Assembly: GCA_963788325.1 (NCBI GenBank)
Contig: CAWBGJ010000009.1
Location: 372,001-436,000 of the forward strand
Source of the DNA: Prado023 sp963788325
GTDB taxonomy: Bacteria; Actinomycetota; Actinomycetes; S36-B12; CAIYMF01
Length of the DNA stretch: 64,000 nt
Direction of reading: 5' to 3'
Numbering within the stretch: the first letter of the stretch is position 1; each line of letters begins with the position of its first letter. The notes beneath the pieces were generated by a model that worked only from the letters and a program-made list of their open reading frames with translations, was not told the DNA's origin and searched no databases. Of the stretch, positions 7,093-15,593 are shown piece by piece. The position numbers were made by a program, and so were the translations under genes.

Positions 7093-9843
7093 ATGTCCAC
7101 CCCCACAGCCGCCGCTGCCACGCAGCAGACGTGGTACAACCAACCTACCGAGGCGGTTGTGACCGAGCTGGGCTCTGACGCCAGCGCCGGGCTGAGCACC
7201 AGCGAGGCAGCCAGCCGACTGGCGTCCCACGGACCCAACGTGATCGCCGCTGAGCCGTCCCCGTCGGTGTGGGCGGTGGCGCTCAACCAGCTCAAGGACT
7301 CGATGAACCTGATGCTGGTCGCGGTCACCGTGGTCAGCCTGCTCATCGGCGAGGTCTCCACGGCCCTGATCGTGGCGTTCCTCGTGGTGCTCAACGTCGT
7401 GATGGGCACCCAGCAGGAGATGAAGGCCAAGGCCAGCGTCGATGCCCTGGCCAAGATGACCACCCCCCAGGCCAAGGTGGTGCGCGGCGGCACGTTGGAG
7501 CAGATCAGCGCCACCGATCTGGTCCCGGGCGACATCGTGAACCTGGAGTCCGGCGACATCGTGCCCGCCGACGGCCGATTGCTGCGCTCGGCGACCCTGG
7601 AGACCCAGGAGGCTGCGCTGACCGGGGAGAGTGCCCCGATCAGCAAGGACCCGTCGACCATCGAGCGCGACGAGGTCACCCTGGGCGACCGGGCCAACAT
7701 GCTGTTCCAGAACACGTCGGTGACGCGGGGCACGGCCGCCATGGTGGTCACCGAGACCGGCATGGACACCGAGATGGGCAAGATCGCCACGATGCTCACG
7801 GCCGTGGCGCCGAGCAAGTCCCCGCTGCAGAGCGAGCTCGACGGCCTGACCAAGGTCCTGGCATCGATCGCGTGGTTGGCTGTGGCGATCATCGTCGTGA
7901 TCGGGCTGGTCCGCGGCCAGAGCCTCCAGTCCGTCCTGCTGCTCGGCGTCGCGATGGCCATCTCGGCGATCCCCACCGGCATGCCCACGTTCGTCCAGGC
8001 CATGCTGGCCTACGGTGCCAAGCAGCTGGCCGAGGCCAAGGCGATCGTGAAGAACCTCACCGACGTCGAGACCCTGGGCGCCACCAGCTCGATCAACTCG
8101 GACAAGACCGGCACCCTCACGATGAACGAGATGACCGTGCGCTCGATGTACATGCGGGGGCACTGGTACACGGTCGCCGGGGAGGGCTACGCCAAGTCGG
8201 GCGCCATCCTGGCCGCGGCCGGGGATGCCGCACCGGACTTCACCAACCTCGCCTACGGCCTGACCCTGTGCAGCGACGCCACCGTCTCAGATTCCGGGGA
8301 CGTCATCGGAGACCCCACAGAGGCGGCCCTGGTGGTGCTGGCCGCCAAGATCGGCGTCGACTCGGAGGAGAGCCGCCGGGAGTACCCGCGCCTGGCCGAG
8401 GTCCCGTTCGACTCGGCCTACAAGTTCATGGCCACCTTCCACGAGGTGCCCGCACCCGGTGGGGGGACGCGCCTCGTGGAACTGGTCAAGGGCGGCCCTG
8501 ACGTGGTGCTGGATCGCTGTACCACGATGCTCACCGAGGACGGCGAGGTCCCCCTGGACCTCGAGGGCCTCATGGCGACCAACCGGGAGATGTCCGAGAA
8601 GGGCCTGCGGGTGCTGGCCTTCGCACTGCGTGACGTGACTGGTCGGCAGTCCGAGATCTCCGCTGATCCCATGGCCCTGGTCGAGCAGCTGCAGTTCGTC
8701 GGCATGGTGGGCATCATCGACCCGCTGCGTCCGTCGGCGGTCGAAGCAGTCCGGGTGGCCCGGGCGGCCGGCATCGAGGTCCGCATGATCACCGGCGACC
8801 ATGCCATCACCGCGTCAGCCATCGGCGCCGAGCTCGGTCTCGCGCCGGGCGCCATCAGCGGTGCCGAGATCGCGGCCATGAGCGACGACGAGCTCCTCGA
8901 GGCCCTGCCCAACCTGCACGTGTTCGGCCGCGTCACCCCGCAGGACAAGCTGCGCCTGGCCAAGCTGATGCAGCAACGTGGCGACATCGTGGCCATGACC
9001 GGCGACGCGGTCAACGACGCCGCGGCGCTCAAGCAGGCCGACATCGGCGTGGCGATGGGCTCGGGCAGTGAGGTGACCAAGCAGGCCGGCAAGATGATCC
9101 TCACCGACGACAACTTCGGCACCCTGGTCACCGCCGTCGAGCTCGGCCGCAGCACCTACGAGAAGATCGTCAACTTCATCCGCTACCAGATGAGCCAGCT
9201 GCTGTCCCTCGTCCTGCTCTTCCTCACGGCCAGCATCTTCAACATCAACTCCGGGATCGCGCTGACCCCCCTGATGGTGCTGTTCCTCAACTTCTTCATC
9301 GCGGTCTTCCCCGTCCTGACGATCATGCACGAGCTGCCCGGCCCCGGGATGATGTCGCGCCCGCCGCGGGACCCGAAGGTGAAGCTCACCAACCCCGCGG
9401 CCATCCGGCAGTGGGCGCTCTACGGCGGCATGCTCTACCTGGCGACGCTGGTGGCGCTGATCGGTGGCCCCGGCGACCTGAACGGCGAAGAGGCCAGCGT
9501 GCCCATGACCATGGCCTTCGTGGTGATGGCCATCGGCACCATCCTCAGCGGACTGGTGCTGCGCCGCGACCCCGAGTCCGGATTGTCCGCTCCCCTGCTC
9601 GGGGCCGTGAAGACCCTGTCCGTCCCGGTGCTGATCACCGTCGTGGCCGTCGAGTGGACGTTCATGCAGAAGCTGCTGATGACCACGTCGCTGACCGGTG
9701 GCCAGTGGCTGGCATGCATCGCCCTGGCGCTGCTGGTCCCGCTGGTGATCGAGAGCAACAAGGTGCTGCGACGCCGCCGGCTGGCCGCCGCACCCGCACC
9801 GATCGACCCCGTCCATGCCGTCTCCCCCCAGCGCGGACAGTGA
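7093..9843 (+). CDS. Cation-transporting P-type ATPase, divergent subfamily
   Basis: A 916-residue P-type ATPase with actuator loop TGES (177-180), phosphorylation site DKTGT (D337) and hinge GDAVND (637-642). About ten membrane helices and a cation-ATPase N-terminal domain place it near P2/P3 pumps. Several usually fixed residues differ. The M4 ion-binding motif is PTGMP (294-298) rather than PEGLP, N replaces C two residues before D337, and the hinge reads GDAVNDAAALK instead of GDGVNDAPALK. The transported ion therefore cannot be deduced. The ATG at 7093 has GGAGG five bases upstream; an in-frame TTG at 7075 is less likely. Confidence 0.88.
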   Translation: MSTPTAAAATQQTWYNQPTEAVVTELGSDASAGLSTSEAASRLASHGPNVIAAEPSPSVWAVALNQLKDSMNLMLVAVTVVSLLIGEVSTALIVAFLVVLNVVMGTQQEMKAKASVDALAKMTTPQAKVVRGGTLEQISATDLVPGDIVNLESGDIVPADGRLLRSATLETQEAALTGESAPISKDPSTIERDEVTLGDRANMLFQNTSVTRGTAAMVVTETGMDTEMGKIATMLTAVAPSKSPLQSELDGLTKVLASIAWLAVAIIVVIGLVRGQSLQSVLLLGVAMAISAIPTGMPTFVQAMLAYGAKQLAEAKAIVKNLTDVETLGATSSINSDKTGTLTMNEMTVRSMYMRGHWYTVAGEGYAKSGAILAAAGDAAPDFTNLAYGLTLCSDATVSDSGDVIGDPTEAALVVLAAKIGVDSEESRREYPRLAEVPFDSAYKFMATFHEVPAPGGGTRLVELVKGGPDVVLDRCTTMLTEDGEVPLDLEGLMATNREMSEKGLRVLAFALRDVTGRQSEISADPMALVEQLQFVGMVGIIDPLRPSAVEAVRVARAAGIEVRMITGDHAITASAIGAELGLAPGAISGAEIAAMSDDELLEALPNLHVFGRVTPQDKLRLAKLMQQRGDIVAMTGDAVNDAAALKQADIGVAMGSGSEVTKQAGKMILTDDNFGTLVTAVELGRSTYEKIVNFIRYQMSQLLSLVLLFLTASIFNINSGIALTPLMVLFLNFFIAVFPVLTIMHELPGPGMMSRPPRDPKVKLTNPAAIRQWALYGGMLYLATLVALIGGPGDLNGEEASVPMTMAFVVMAIGTILSGLVLRRDPESGLSAPLLGAVKTLSVPVLITVVAVEWTFMQKLLMTTSLTGGQWLACIALALLVPLVIESNKVLRRRRLAAAPAPIDPVHAVSPQRGQ

Positions 9844-9995
9844 GCCGGCGCGCGGCGCCCTGAAGACGTCCTGAATCCTGCTGGATCCTTCTGGAGTCCG
9901 CCGAGCAGGGGACGCAGGTCCCTGGGGCGCCTACCCCCAAGAAGTCCGGCGACCCCGCCGTTCTACAGCAACAGACGCACGAGAAGAGGACCACC

Positions 9996-10388
9996 ATGTT
10001 CGACGACCCCACGCTCTGGGACTTCCTGATCTGGAGCTTCTGGCTGTTCATCTGGATCTCAGCCCTGATGATCTGGTTCCGCTGCCTGTTCGACCTGTTC
10101 GGCGACCACACCCTCTCCGGGTGGGGGAAGGCGGGTTGGGCCCTGCTGCTCATCTTCGTCCCCTGGCTGGGCGCGTTCATCTACCTGATCGCCCGCGGGC
10201 GCAGCATGAACGAGCGCCAGATGGCTGCCATGTCCGATGCCAAGGTGGCCCAGGACAAGTACATCGCGCAGGTGGCTGCCCAGAGCACCAGCCCGGCTGA
10301 CCAGATCGCCAGCGCGAAGGGCCTGCTCGACTCGGGTGCCATCAGCCAGGCCGAGTTCGACGCGCTCAAGGCCAAGGCCCTGGCCTGA
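9996..10388 (+). CDS. Membrane protein with PLDc_N-like N-terminus and SHOCT domain
   Basis: A 130-residue protein. Two hydrophobic helices (about 8-28 and 48-65) flank RCLFDLFGDH and LSGWGKAGWALLLIFVPWLG, matching the phospholipase D-nuclease N-terminal membrane domain. The C-terminus (DQIASAKGLLDSGAISQAEF) is a SHOCT motif, a short helical oligomerisation domain. No enzymatic residues are present. Such proteins are common near stress and envelope genes and may scaffold membrane assemblies. A GAGAAGAGG ribosome site lies just upstream and a strong hairpin follows the stop. Confidence 0.85.
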   Translation: MFDDPTLWDFLIWSFWLFIWISALMIWFRCLFDLFGDHTLSGWGKAGWALLLIFVPWLGAFIYLIARGRSMNERQMAAMSDAKVAQDKYIAQVAAQSTSPADQIASAKGLLDSGAISQAEFDALKAKALA

Positions 10389-10397
10389 CCCACCCCT

Positions 10398-10444
10398 GCG
10401 GCATCCCTGCCGTCGCCGATCGGCGATTCAGGCAGGGATGCCGC
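10398..10444 (+). terminator. Hairpin terminator after the SHOCT gene
   Basis: A perfect 14-base-pair stem pairs 10398-10411 with 10431-10444 (GCGGCATCCCTGCC and its complement). The 19-base loop holds an inner inverted repeat around CGATCG. No U tract follows, as is usual in high-GC actinobacteria. Confidence 0.7.
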
Positions 10445-10471
10445 GCACCGCCTGCACTGGAAGGACCTCCG

Positions 10472-11713
10472 ATGACCTCCCGCCCGGCACCCCGCGCCAC
10501 GCGACATCCCCGCCAGCGACTGCGGCCGCCCCTCGTCATTGCCGGTGGCCTCGCCCTGCTGATCGCACTCTCCGGATGCGGTGGCGACGGGGTCGACCCG
10601 GTCGCCCTGGCGCAGGCCGACGTCACCGCCAAGGAGAAGACCCTCACCGACGCGCAAGCCGCCGCCGCGGCCGCTGAGAAGACGTTCTGCACTGCCAGCT
10701 CCGGGTACATCACAGCGCTGGACCGCTACGGCGATGTCCTGAACGCCACCACGGTGACGGTCGGCGACGTCCGCGACGCCGGTGCGGACCTCAAGGAGCC
10801 CAAGGCTGAGACGGTGGCCGCCGCCGAGGACGTGACCAGCACCCGCGACGAGGTCGCGGCAGCCGAGGAGGAACTGGCGAAGGCGCAGAGCGCCCTGGCC
10901 GCGGCCGAGGCCTCGGCCGCCGGCGAGCCGGCACCCGACACCACCGTGAGCCCCCCGGACCCCCCGGAGGCCATTGTCCCGGCTGCCACTGTGGCCCGCG
11001 TGCAACAGGCGGATGCGGACTTCACCGAGACCGCCGCGGACATCACCGATGGGACGCCCCTGCGCGAGGCTGCCGAGCAGTTCAACGCCGCGGCGGTCGC
11101 CCTGGAGATGTCGTGGCTGGCGGTGTTCGCTGAGTCCGGCTGCCTGACCGACGCCCAGCAGGAGCAGGCCGCACTGGCCGTGCGCGACTACACAGTGGCC
11201 CTCCAGGAGGACCTGGCCACCGCCGGGTACTTCGAGGGCGAGCCAGACGGGGTCTACGGGCCGCAGACCGTTGCGGCGGTCCAGGCCCTGCAGGCGGCCA
11301 ACGACCTGCCGCAGACGGGCACGGTCGACAAGGCCACCGAGGCCGCGCTGCGCGAGGAGGTGGCTGCGGCCGACGGGAGCAGCGCCGAGGAGGAGATGGC
11401 CTCGACCGCCGCCCTCCAGCAGACCCTCGCGCTGGCCGGCTACTGGGACGGACCCATCGACGGTCAATGGACCGACGAGCTGACCGACGCCCTTCAGGAA
11501 CTCCAGAACGACCTCGGGGTCGAGCCCACTGGGGAGGTCGATGCAGCGACGATCGCGGCGTTCCAGGAGGTCCTGTCCACGGTCGGGCCGACCGCGGCCG
11601 CGAGTGCCACCCCGACGCCCACCCCGGAGCCCACGGACAGCGACGAGGCCCCCGTCGGGGAGTCGCCGCCCGACGCGGACGATCCGGCTGAAACCATGAC
11701 CCCGCAGGCCTGA
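10472..11713 (+). CDS. Lipoprotein with coiled coil and two peptidoglycan-binding domains
   Basis: A 413-residue secreted lipoprotein. The leader ends in the lipobox LSGC (C about residue 36). Next is an Ala/Glu-rich coiled coil (about 48-145), then a helical region, then two PG_binding_1 repeats: AGYFEGEPDGVYGPQTVAAV (about 238-295) and a weaker copy with AGYWDGPIDG (about 312-370). The tail is a Pro/Thr/Asp-rich linker. It probably anchors in the membrane and holds the cell wall non-covalently. GGAAGGA lies before the ATG. No hydrolase domain is present. Confidence 0.85.
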   Translation: MTSRPAPRATRHPRQRLRPPLVIAGGLALLIALSGCGGDGVDPVALAQADVTAKEKTLTDAQAAAAAAEKTFCTASSGYITALDRYGDVLNATTVTVGDVRDAGADLKEPKAETVAAAEDVTSTRDEVAAAEEELAKAQSALAAAEASAAGEPAPDTTVSPPDPPEAIVPAATVARVQQADADFTETAADITDGTPLREAAEQFNAAAVALEMSWLAVFAESGCLTDAQQEQAALAVRDYTVALQEDLATAGYFEGEPDGVYGPQTVAAVQALQAANDLPQTGTVDKATEAALREEVAAADGSSAEEEMASTAALQQTLALAGYWDGPIDGQWTDELTDALQELQNDLGVEPTGEVDAATIAAFQEVLSTVGPTAAASATPTPTPEPTDSDEAPVGESPPDADDPAETMTPQA

Positions 11714-11748
11714 GCGGCCGCCCGCAGGCAGGAGAGGACGCACCCATC

Positions 11749-12747
11749 GTGAGAGCCGCCGCGGCTTCGTTGCGAGACTGGACCATTCCAGGTCCCGCGC
11801 GGCGCACCGCCGCCCTGCTGACCATCGCCATCCTGGTGCCCACCGTCGGGGCGTACGCGTTGTTCGGGTTCGCCAGCGCGCTGGGTGTCTTCATGGGCTT
11901 CGTGGCCAACCTCACCCCGGCGTCCGCACTCCCGTGGCGCCTGGGCATGGCGGCGGTGATCGCCACCGCGCTGACCGGAGCGGTGGCCACAGCCCTGCTC
12001 GGTCAGCCGGTGCCGGCTGCCGCCTTCGTGGCCCTGGCCTGCCTCATCGCGGCGCCGGGCAACATCTGGCACAACAACCTCCTCGCAGCGATCCCCACGG
12101 TGGCGGCCGTCTACACGACACTGCTGATCGATGCCGACCCCGTGCAGAGCCTCGGCGGCCTGCTGGTGGGCGGGACGGCGGCCGTCGCACTGATGTCGCG
12201 GAGCACCAACCCGGGCGGGCTCAAGGGCGTGCCGGAGGCCGTGGCCTGGCGGCACGCCACGGCCATGGCCCTGTCTGTCGGCGCCGTGGTCCTGGTGGTC
12301 AGTGCCCTGTCCGAGCCCTGGGGCTACGTCCTGCCGATGACCCTGACCCTGGTGTTGCGGCCGGTCACCGACGAGACGCACCCGATGGCACTCCAGCGCG
12401 TGGTGGGCACCCTGGCCGGCGCCGTGCTGGCGGCGGGGCTGGTGGCCCTGCTCCCGCTCTGGTCCCAGGTCGTGGTGCAGGTCTGCCTGCTGTTCCTCCT
12501 GCTCGCCTACTCGGTGCTGGGTCGTTACGCGCTCTACGTCATCTTCCTCACCCCGTTCGTGATCTTCCTGGGTGGCCGTGCCGAGGCCTACTCCGCCGAG
12601 GTGGGCCTGCAGCGCGTGCTCGCGACGCTGGCTGCGGCAGTGCTCGCCGGGCTGATCGCCCTGTGGCTGGCTCGTGAGGACCGCGCAGGTGCGCGACTCG
12701 TGGGTCCCACGGATCCCTCCGACCCGACCCGACCCGACCTGACCTGA
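11749..12747 (+). CDS. FUSC-like multi-pass membrane protein
   Basis: A 332-residue protein with about ten hydrophobic helices. The second half (PWGYVLPMTLTLVLRPVTDE, then RVVGTLAGAVLA and LQRVLATLAAAVLAGLIALW) matches the FUSC domain of fusaric-acid-resistance-like proteins, thought to form the membrane part of aromatic-acid or cell-envelope exporters. The substrate is unknown. The gene starts at GTG. Its C-terminus (PTDPSDPTRPDLT) is encoded by a five-base tandem repeat, so the tail length could vary between strains. It lies between the peptidoglycan-binding lipoprotein and the glucosidase. Confidence 0.75.
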   Translation: MRAAAASLRDWTIPGPARRTAALLTIAILVPTVGAYALFGFASALGVFMGFVANLTPASALPWRLGMAAVIATALTGAVATALLGQPVPAAAFVALACLIAAPGNIWHNNLLAAIPTVAAVYTTLLIDADPVQSLGGLLVGGTAAVALMSRSTNPGGLKGVPEAVAWRHATAMALSVGAVVLVVSALSEPWGYVLPMTLTLVLRPVTDETHPMALQRVVGTLAGAVLAAGLVALLPLWSQVVVQVCLLFLLLAYSVLGRYALYVIFLTPFVIFLGGRAEAYSAEVGLQRVLATLAAAVLAGLIALWLAREDRAGARLVGPTDPSDPTRPDLT

Positions 12748-12755
12748 CCTGACCT
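12721..12755 (+). repeat. Pentanucleotide tandem repeat, seven copies
   Basis: Three copies of GACCC followed by four copies of GACCT run across the 3' end and stop codon of the FUSC-like gene and end just before the ribosome site of the next gene. A five-base unit changes the reading frame with every copy gained or lost. Confidence 0.9.
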
Positions 12756-12767
12756 GAGGAGATCGCG

Positions 12768-15440
12768 ATGACCAGCGCCGAGCGTGAGCGGGTGGCCTCG
12801 TTCGGACACCCCGAGGACGGCCTGTTCCAGTCCACCCCCTGGTACCACTGGGGGCCCTACCTGTCCGAGCGCGCCTGGGGCACCGTGCGCGAGGACTACA
12901 GCGCCGACGGCTCGGCCTGGGACTACTTCCCACACGAGCACGCCCGGTCGCGGGCGTACCGGTGGGGCGAGGACGGGATGGCGGGCATCAGTGACGTCGG
13001 CCAGGACCTGTGCATGGCCCTGGCCCTGTGGAACGGTCGGGATCCGATCCTCAAGGAGCGGATGTTCGGCCTCACCGGCCCGCAGGGCAACCACGGCGAG
13101 GACGTCAAGGAGTACTGGTGGTACCTCGACGCGCTGCCCAGCCACGCCCTGCTCCGGTGGCGCTACCACTACCCGCAGGCGGCGTTCCCCTATGCCGAGC
13201 TGGTCGCCGAGAACGGGCGGCGGGGACCGCAGGACCCGGAGTTCGAGCTGCTCGACACCGGGGTCTTCGATGACGACCGGTACTGGGTGGTCGACGTGGT
13301 GCACGCCAAGGCAGACCCGCACGACCTGCTGATGGAGGTCCGCGTCACCAACGCGGGGCCCGACGAGGCGACCCTGCACGTCCTGCCGCACCTCTGGCTG
13401 CGCAACACCTGGTCCTGGGAGTCCGGCAGCGCCCGCCCGGAGTTGCACGCCACCGCGCCGGACCGGGTCACGGTGGCGGGCCATCCGCGCCTCGGCGAGC
13501 TCGAGTGGTCCCTCGACGCCGCAGCCGACGGGTCCGCCGTACCGCTGCTGTTCTGCGACAACGAGACCAACGAGGCCCGGCTGTACGGGTCCGCCGATGG
13601 ACCCGCCTACCCCAAGGACGGGATCAACGACCACGTGGTCGGCGGCGCACCGACGATCAGTCCCGAGCGCACCGGCACGAAAGCCGCAGGGTGGTACCAG
13701 CTGACGGTCGCCCCCGGTGCGACCCAGGTGGTGCGGGTGCGCCTGCGCCCCCCCGCAGCGCAGCCGGCCTTCGGACCCGAGTTCGACGCGGTGCTGGCCA
13801 GTCGGGAGGCGGAGGCCGACGAGTTCTACGCGGAGGTGATCCCGGCCACGGCCAGCGACGACGAGCGACTGGTTGCCCGCCAGGCGTTCGCCGGCATGAT
13901 CTGGGGCAAGCAGTTCTACTGCTACGACGTGGACCGCTGGCTCGACGGTGATCCGGCCCAGCCGACTCCGCCGGCATCGCGTCGCCATGGGCGCAACGCC
14001 GCCTGGCGCCATCTGGACGCCCGCGACATCCTGTCCATGCCCGACCCGTGGGAGTACCCGTGGTTCGCCGCATGGGACCTGGCATTCCACACGATCGCGC
14101 TGGCCCACATCGACCCCGCGTTCGCCAAGTACCAGCTGCTGGCGATGGGTCGCGAGTGGTTCCAGCACCCCAACGGTGCGATCCCTGCCTACGAGTGGGC
14201 CTTCGAGGACGTCAACCCGCCCGTCCACGCCTGGGCTGCGCTGCATGTGTGGGAGATCGACGGTCGCTGGGACCACGGGTTCCTGGCGCGCCTGCTGCCC
14301 AAGCTGCTGGTCAACTTCACCTGGTGGGTCAACCGGATGGATCCCGACGGCGACCACGTCTTCTCCGGTGGCTCCCTCGGCCTGGACAACATCAGCGCCG
14401 TGGACCGGTCACACCTGCCCGAGGGTTGGCGCCTCGAGCAGGCCGACGCGACGAACTGGATGGCGTTCTACGCCTTGAACCTGCTGCAGATGGCCCGGAT
14501 CCTCGCGGTCCGCGACGAGACGTGGACCGACATCCAGGTCAAGTTCCTCGAGCACTTCATGATGATCGTGGACGCCATGCGCTCACAGGGGCTGTGGGAC
14601 GACGACGACAGCTTCTTCTACGACGTGCTGCGCAGCCCGGACGGTGGCCGCATCCCGGTGAAGGCGCGCACGATGGTCGGCGTCCTTCCCCTGATGAGCA
14701 CAGTCGTCCTGGGACCGGAGCTCATCGGCCCGAGCGGGTCGCTGCACAAGCGGTTCTCGGCCTACCTCGAGCGGTTCGACCCGGCCGCCCTGGCCACTGG
14801 CCGTGGGCAGCTGATCACGGGGGCCGAGCGCGACGTGCTGGTGCTGGGCGTCATCCCGGCGGGCTTGGCGATGCGCGTCCTGAGCCGGGTGTTCGACCCC
14901 GAGGAGTTCCTCTCCCCGCACGGCCTGCGGGGGCTCTCGCGCCACCACCGCGAGCACCCGGTCTACGTGAAGATGGGCAGCGAGACGCTCTCGGTCGACT
15001 ACGAGCCCGCCGAGTCCCAGACGGGCATGTTCGGGGGCAACTCGAACTGGCGGGGTCCGGTGTGGATGCCTGTGAACTACATCGTGCTGCGCAGCCTGCA
15101 GCGCAATGCCGCATCGCTGGGTCGCGACGTCACGGTGGAGTACCCCACAGGCAGCGGGCACCGGGCTGACCTGGCTGAGTGTGCCGAGGACCTGCGCCGG
15201 CGGCTGGTGTCACTGTTCCTGCGTGGCCCGGACGGCCGGCGGCCCTGCCACGGCCAGGGCGAGAAGCTCCAGTCGGATCCGCGGTGGCGGGACAACATCA
15301 CGTTCTTCGAGTACTTCCATGGCGACGACGGCGCCGGCCTCGGGGCAGCCCACCAGACCGGGTGGACCGGGCTGGTGGCCGACCTGATCTGCCGGCCAGA
15401 CCCGTTCGCCGCCGACCACAGCGGCCTCTGGACCCACTGA
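12768..15440 (+). CDS. GH63/MGH1-like glucosidase
   Basis: An 890-residue cytoplasmic protein without a signal peptide. It resembles bacterial relatives of mannosyl-oligosaccharide glucosidase. The N-terminal beta domain begins LFQSTPWYHWGPYLSERAWG, followed by WGEDGMAGISD. The C-terminal (alpha/alpha)6 barrel carries the acidic motifs PWEYPWFAAWDLAFH, HPNGAIPAYEWAFEDVNPP and GNSNWRGPVWMPVNY. GH63 enzymes are inverting alpha-glucosidases; actinobacterial members act on mannosylglycerate, glucosylglycerate or oligosaccharides, so the substrate is uncertain. GAGGAGA lies before the ATG. It is the last gene of the plus-strand run. Confidence 0.85.
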   Translation: MTSAERERVASFGHPEDGLFQSTPWYHWGPYLSERAWGTVREDYSADGSAWDYFPHEHARSRAYRWGEDGMAGISDVGQDLCMALALWNGRDPILKERMFGLTGPQGNHGEDVKEYWWYLDALPSHALLRWRYHYPQAAFPYAELVAENGRRGPQDPEFELLDTGVFDDDRYWVVDVVHAKADPHDLLMEVRVTNAGPDEATLHVLPHLWLRNTWSWESGSARPELHATAPDRVTVAGHPRLGELEWSLDAAADGSAVPLLFCDNETNEARLYGSADGPAYPKDGINDHVVGGAPTISPERTGTKAAGWYQLTVAPGATQVVRVRLRPPAAQPAFGPEFDAVLASREAEADEFYAEVIPATASDDERLVARQAFAGMIWGKQFYCYDVDRWLDGDPAQPTPPASRRHGRNAAWRHLDARDILSMPDPWEYPWFAAWDLAFHTIALAHIDPAFAKYQLLAMGREWFQHPNGAIPAYEWAFEDVNPPVHAWAALHVWEIDGRWDHGFLARLLPKLLVNFTWWVNRMDPDGDHVFSGGSLGLDNISAVDRSHLPEGWRLEQADATNWMAFYALNLLQMARILAVRDETWTDIQVKFLEHFMMIVDAMRSQGLWDDDDSFFYDVLRSPDGGRIPVKARTMVGVLPLMSTVVLGPELIGPSGSLHKRFSAYLERFDPAALATGRGQLITGAERDVLVLGVIPAGLAMRVLSRVFDPEEFLSPHGLRGLSRHHREHPVYVKMGSETLSVDYEPAESQTGMFGGNSNWRGPVWMPVNYIVLRSLQRNAASLGRDVTVEYPTGSGHRADLAECAEDLRRRLVSLFLRGPDGRRPCHGQGEKLQSDPRWRDNITFFEYFHGDDGAGLGAAHQTGWTGLVADLICRPDPFAADHSGLWTH

Positions 15441-15451
15441 CTGCGCCGGCC

Positions 15452-15548
15452 CCCGCGCCGGGGTGAGTTCCTCCACCCCAGAGCCGCTCACTGCATGCGT
15501 GCTCCACCTCAGCGACGTGCAAGTGACGCCCATGTGGGGGAACCGCAG
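15452..15548. repeat. Dispersed intergenic repeat, copy 1
   Basis: Between two convergent genes lies CGCGCCGGGGTGAGTTCCTCC, close to a second copy at 45448-45544. Both copies carry GTTCCTCCAC (here 15467-15476), then about 60 bases later GACGCCCA(T/C)GTGG(G/A)G(G/A)AAC (15527-15542). The two ends are roughly complementary, so each copy can fold as a stem. It may act as a bidirectional terminator. Confidence 0.6.
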
Positions 15549-15593
15549 CCAAGCGGGGGCGGCCGGACTGGCGGGCCAGCGGGCCGGGCTGCG

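Noticed and set aside
10181..11743. 520-codon open frame antisense to the peptidoglycan-binding lipoprotein
   Set aside because: Gly/Arg-rich shadow with no ribosome site; the plus-strand gene has lipobox and domains.
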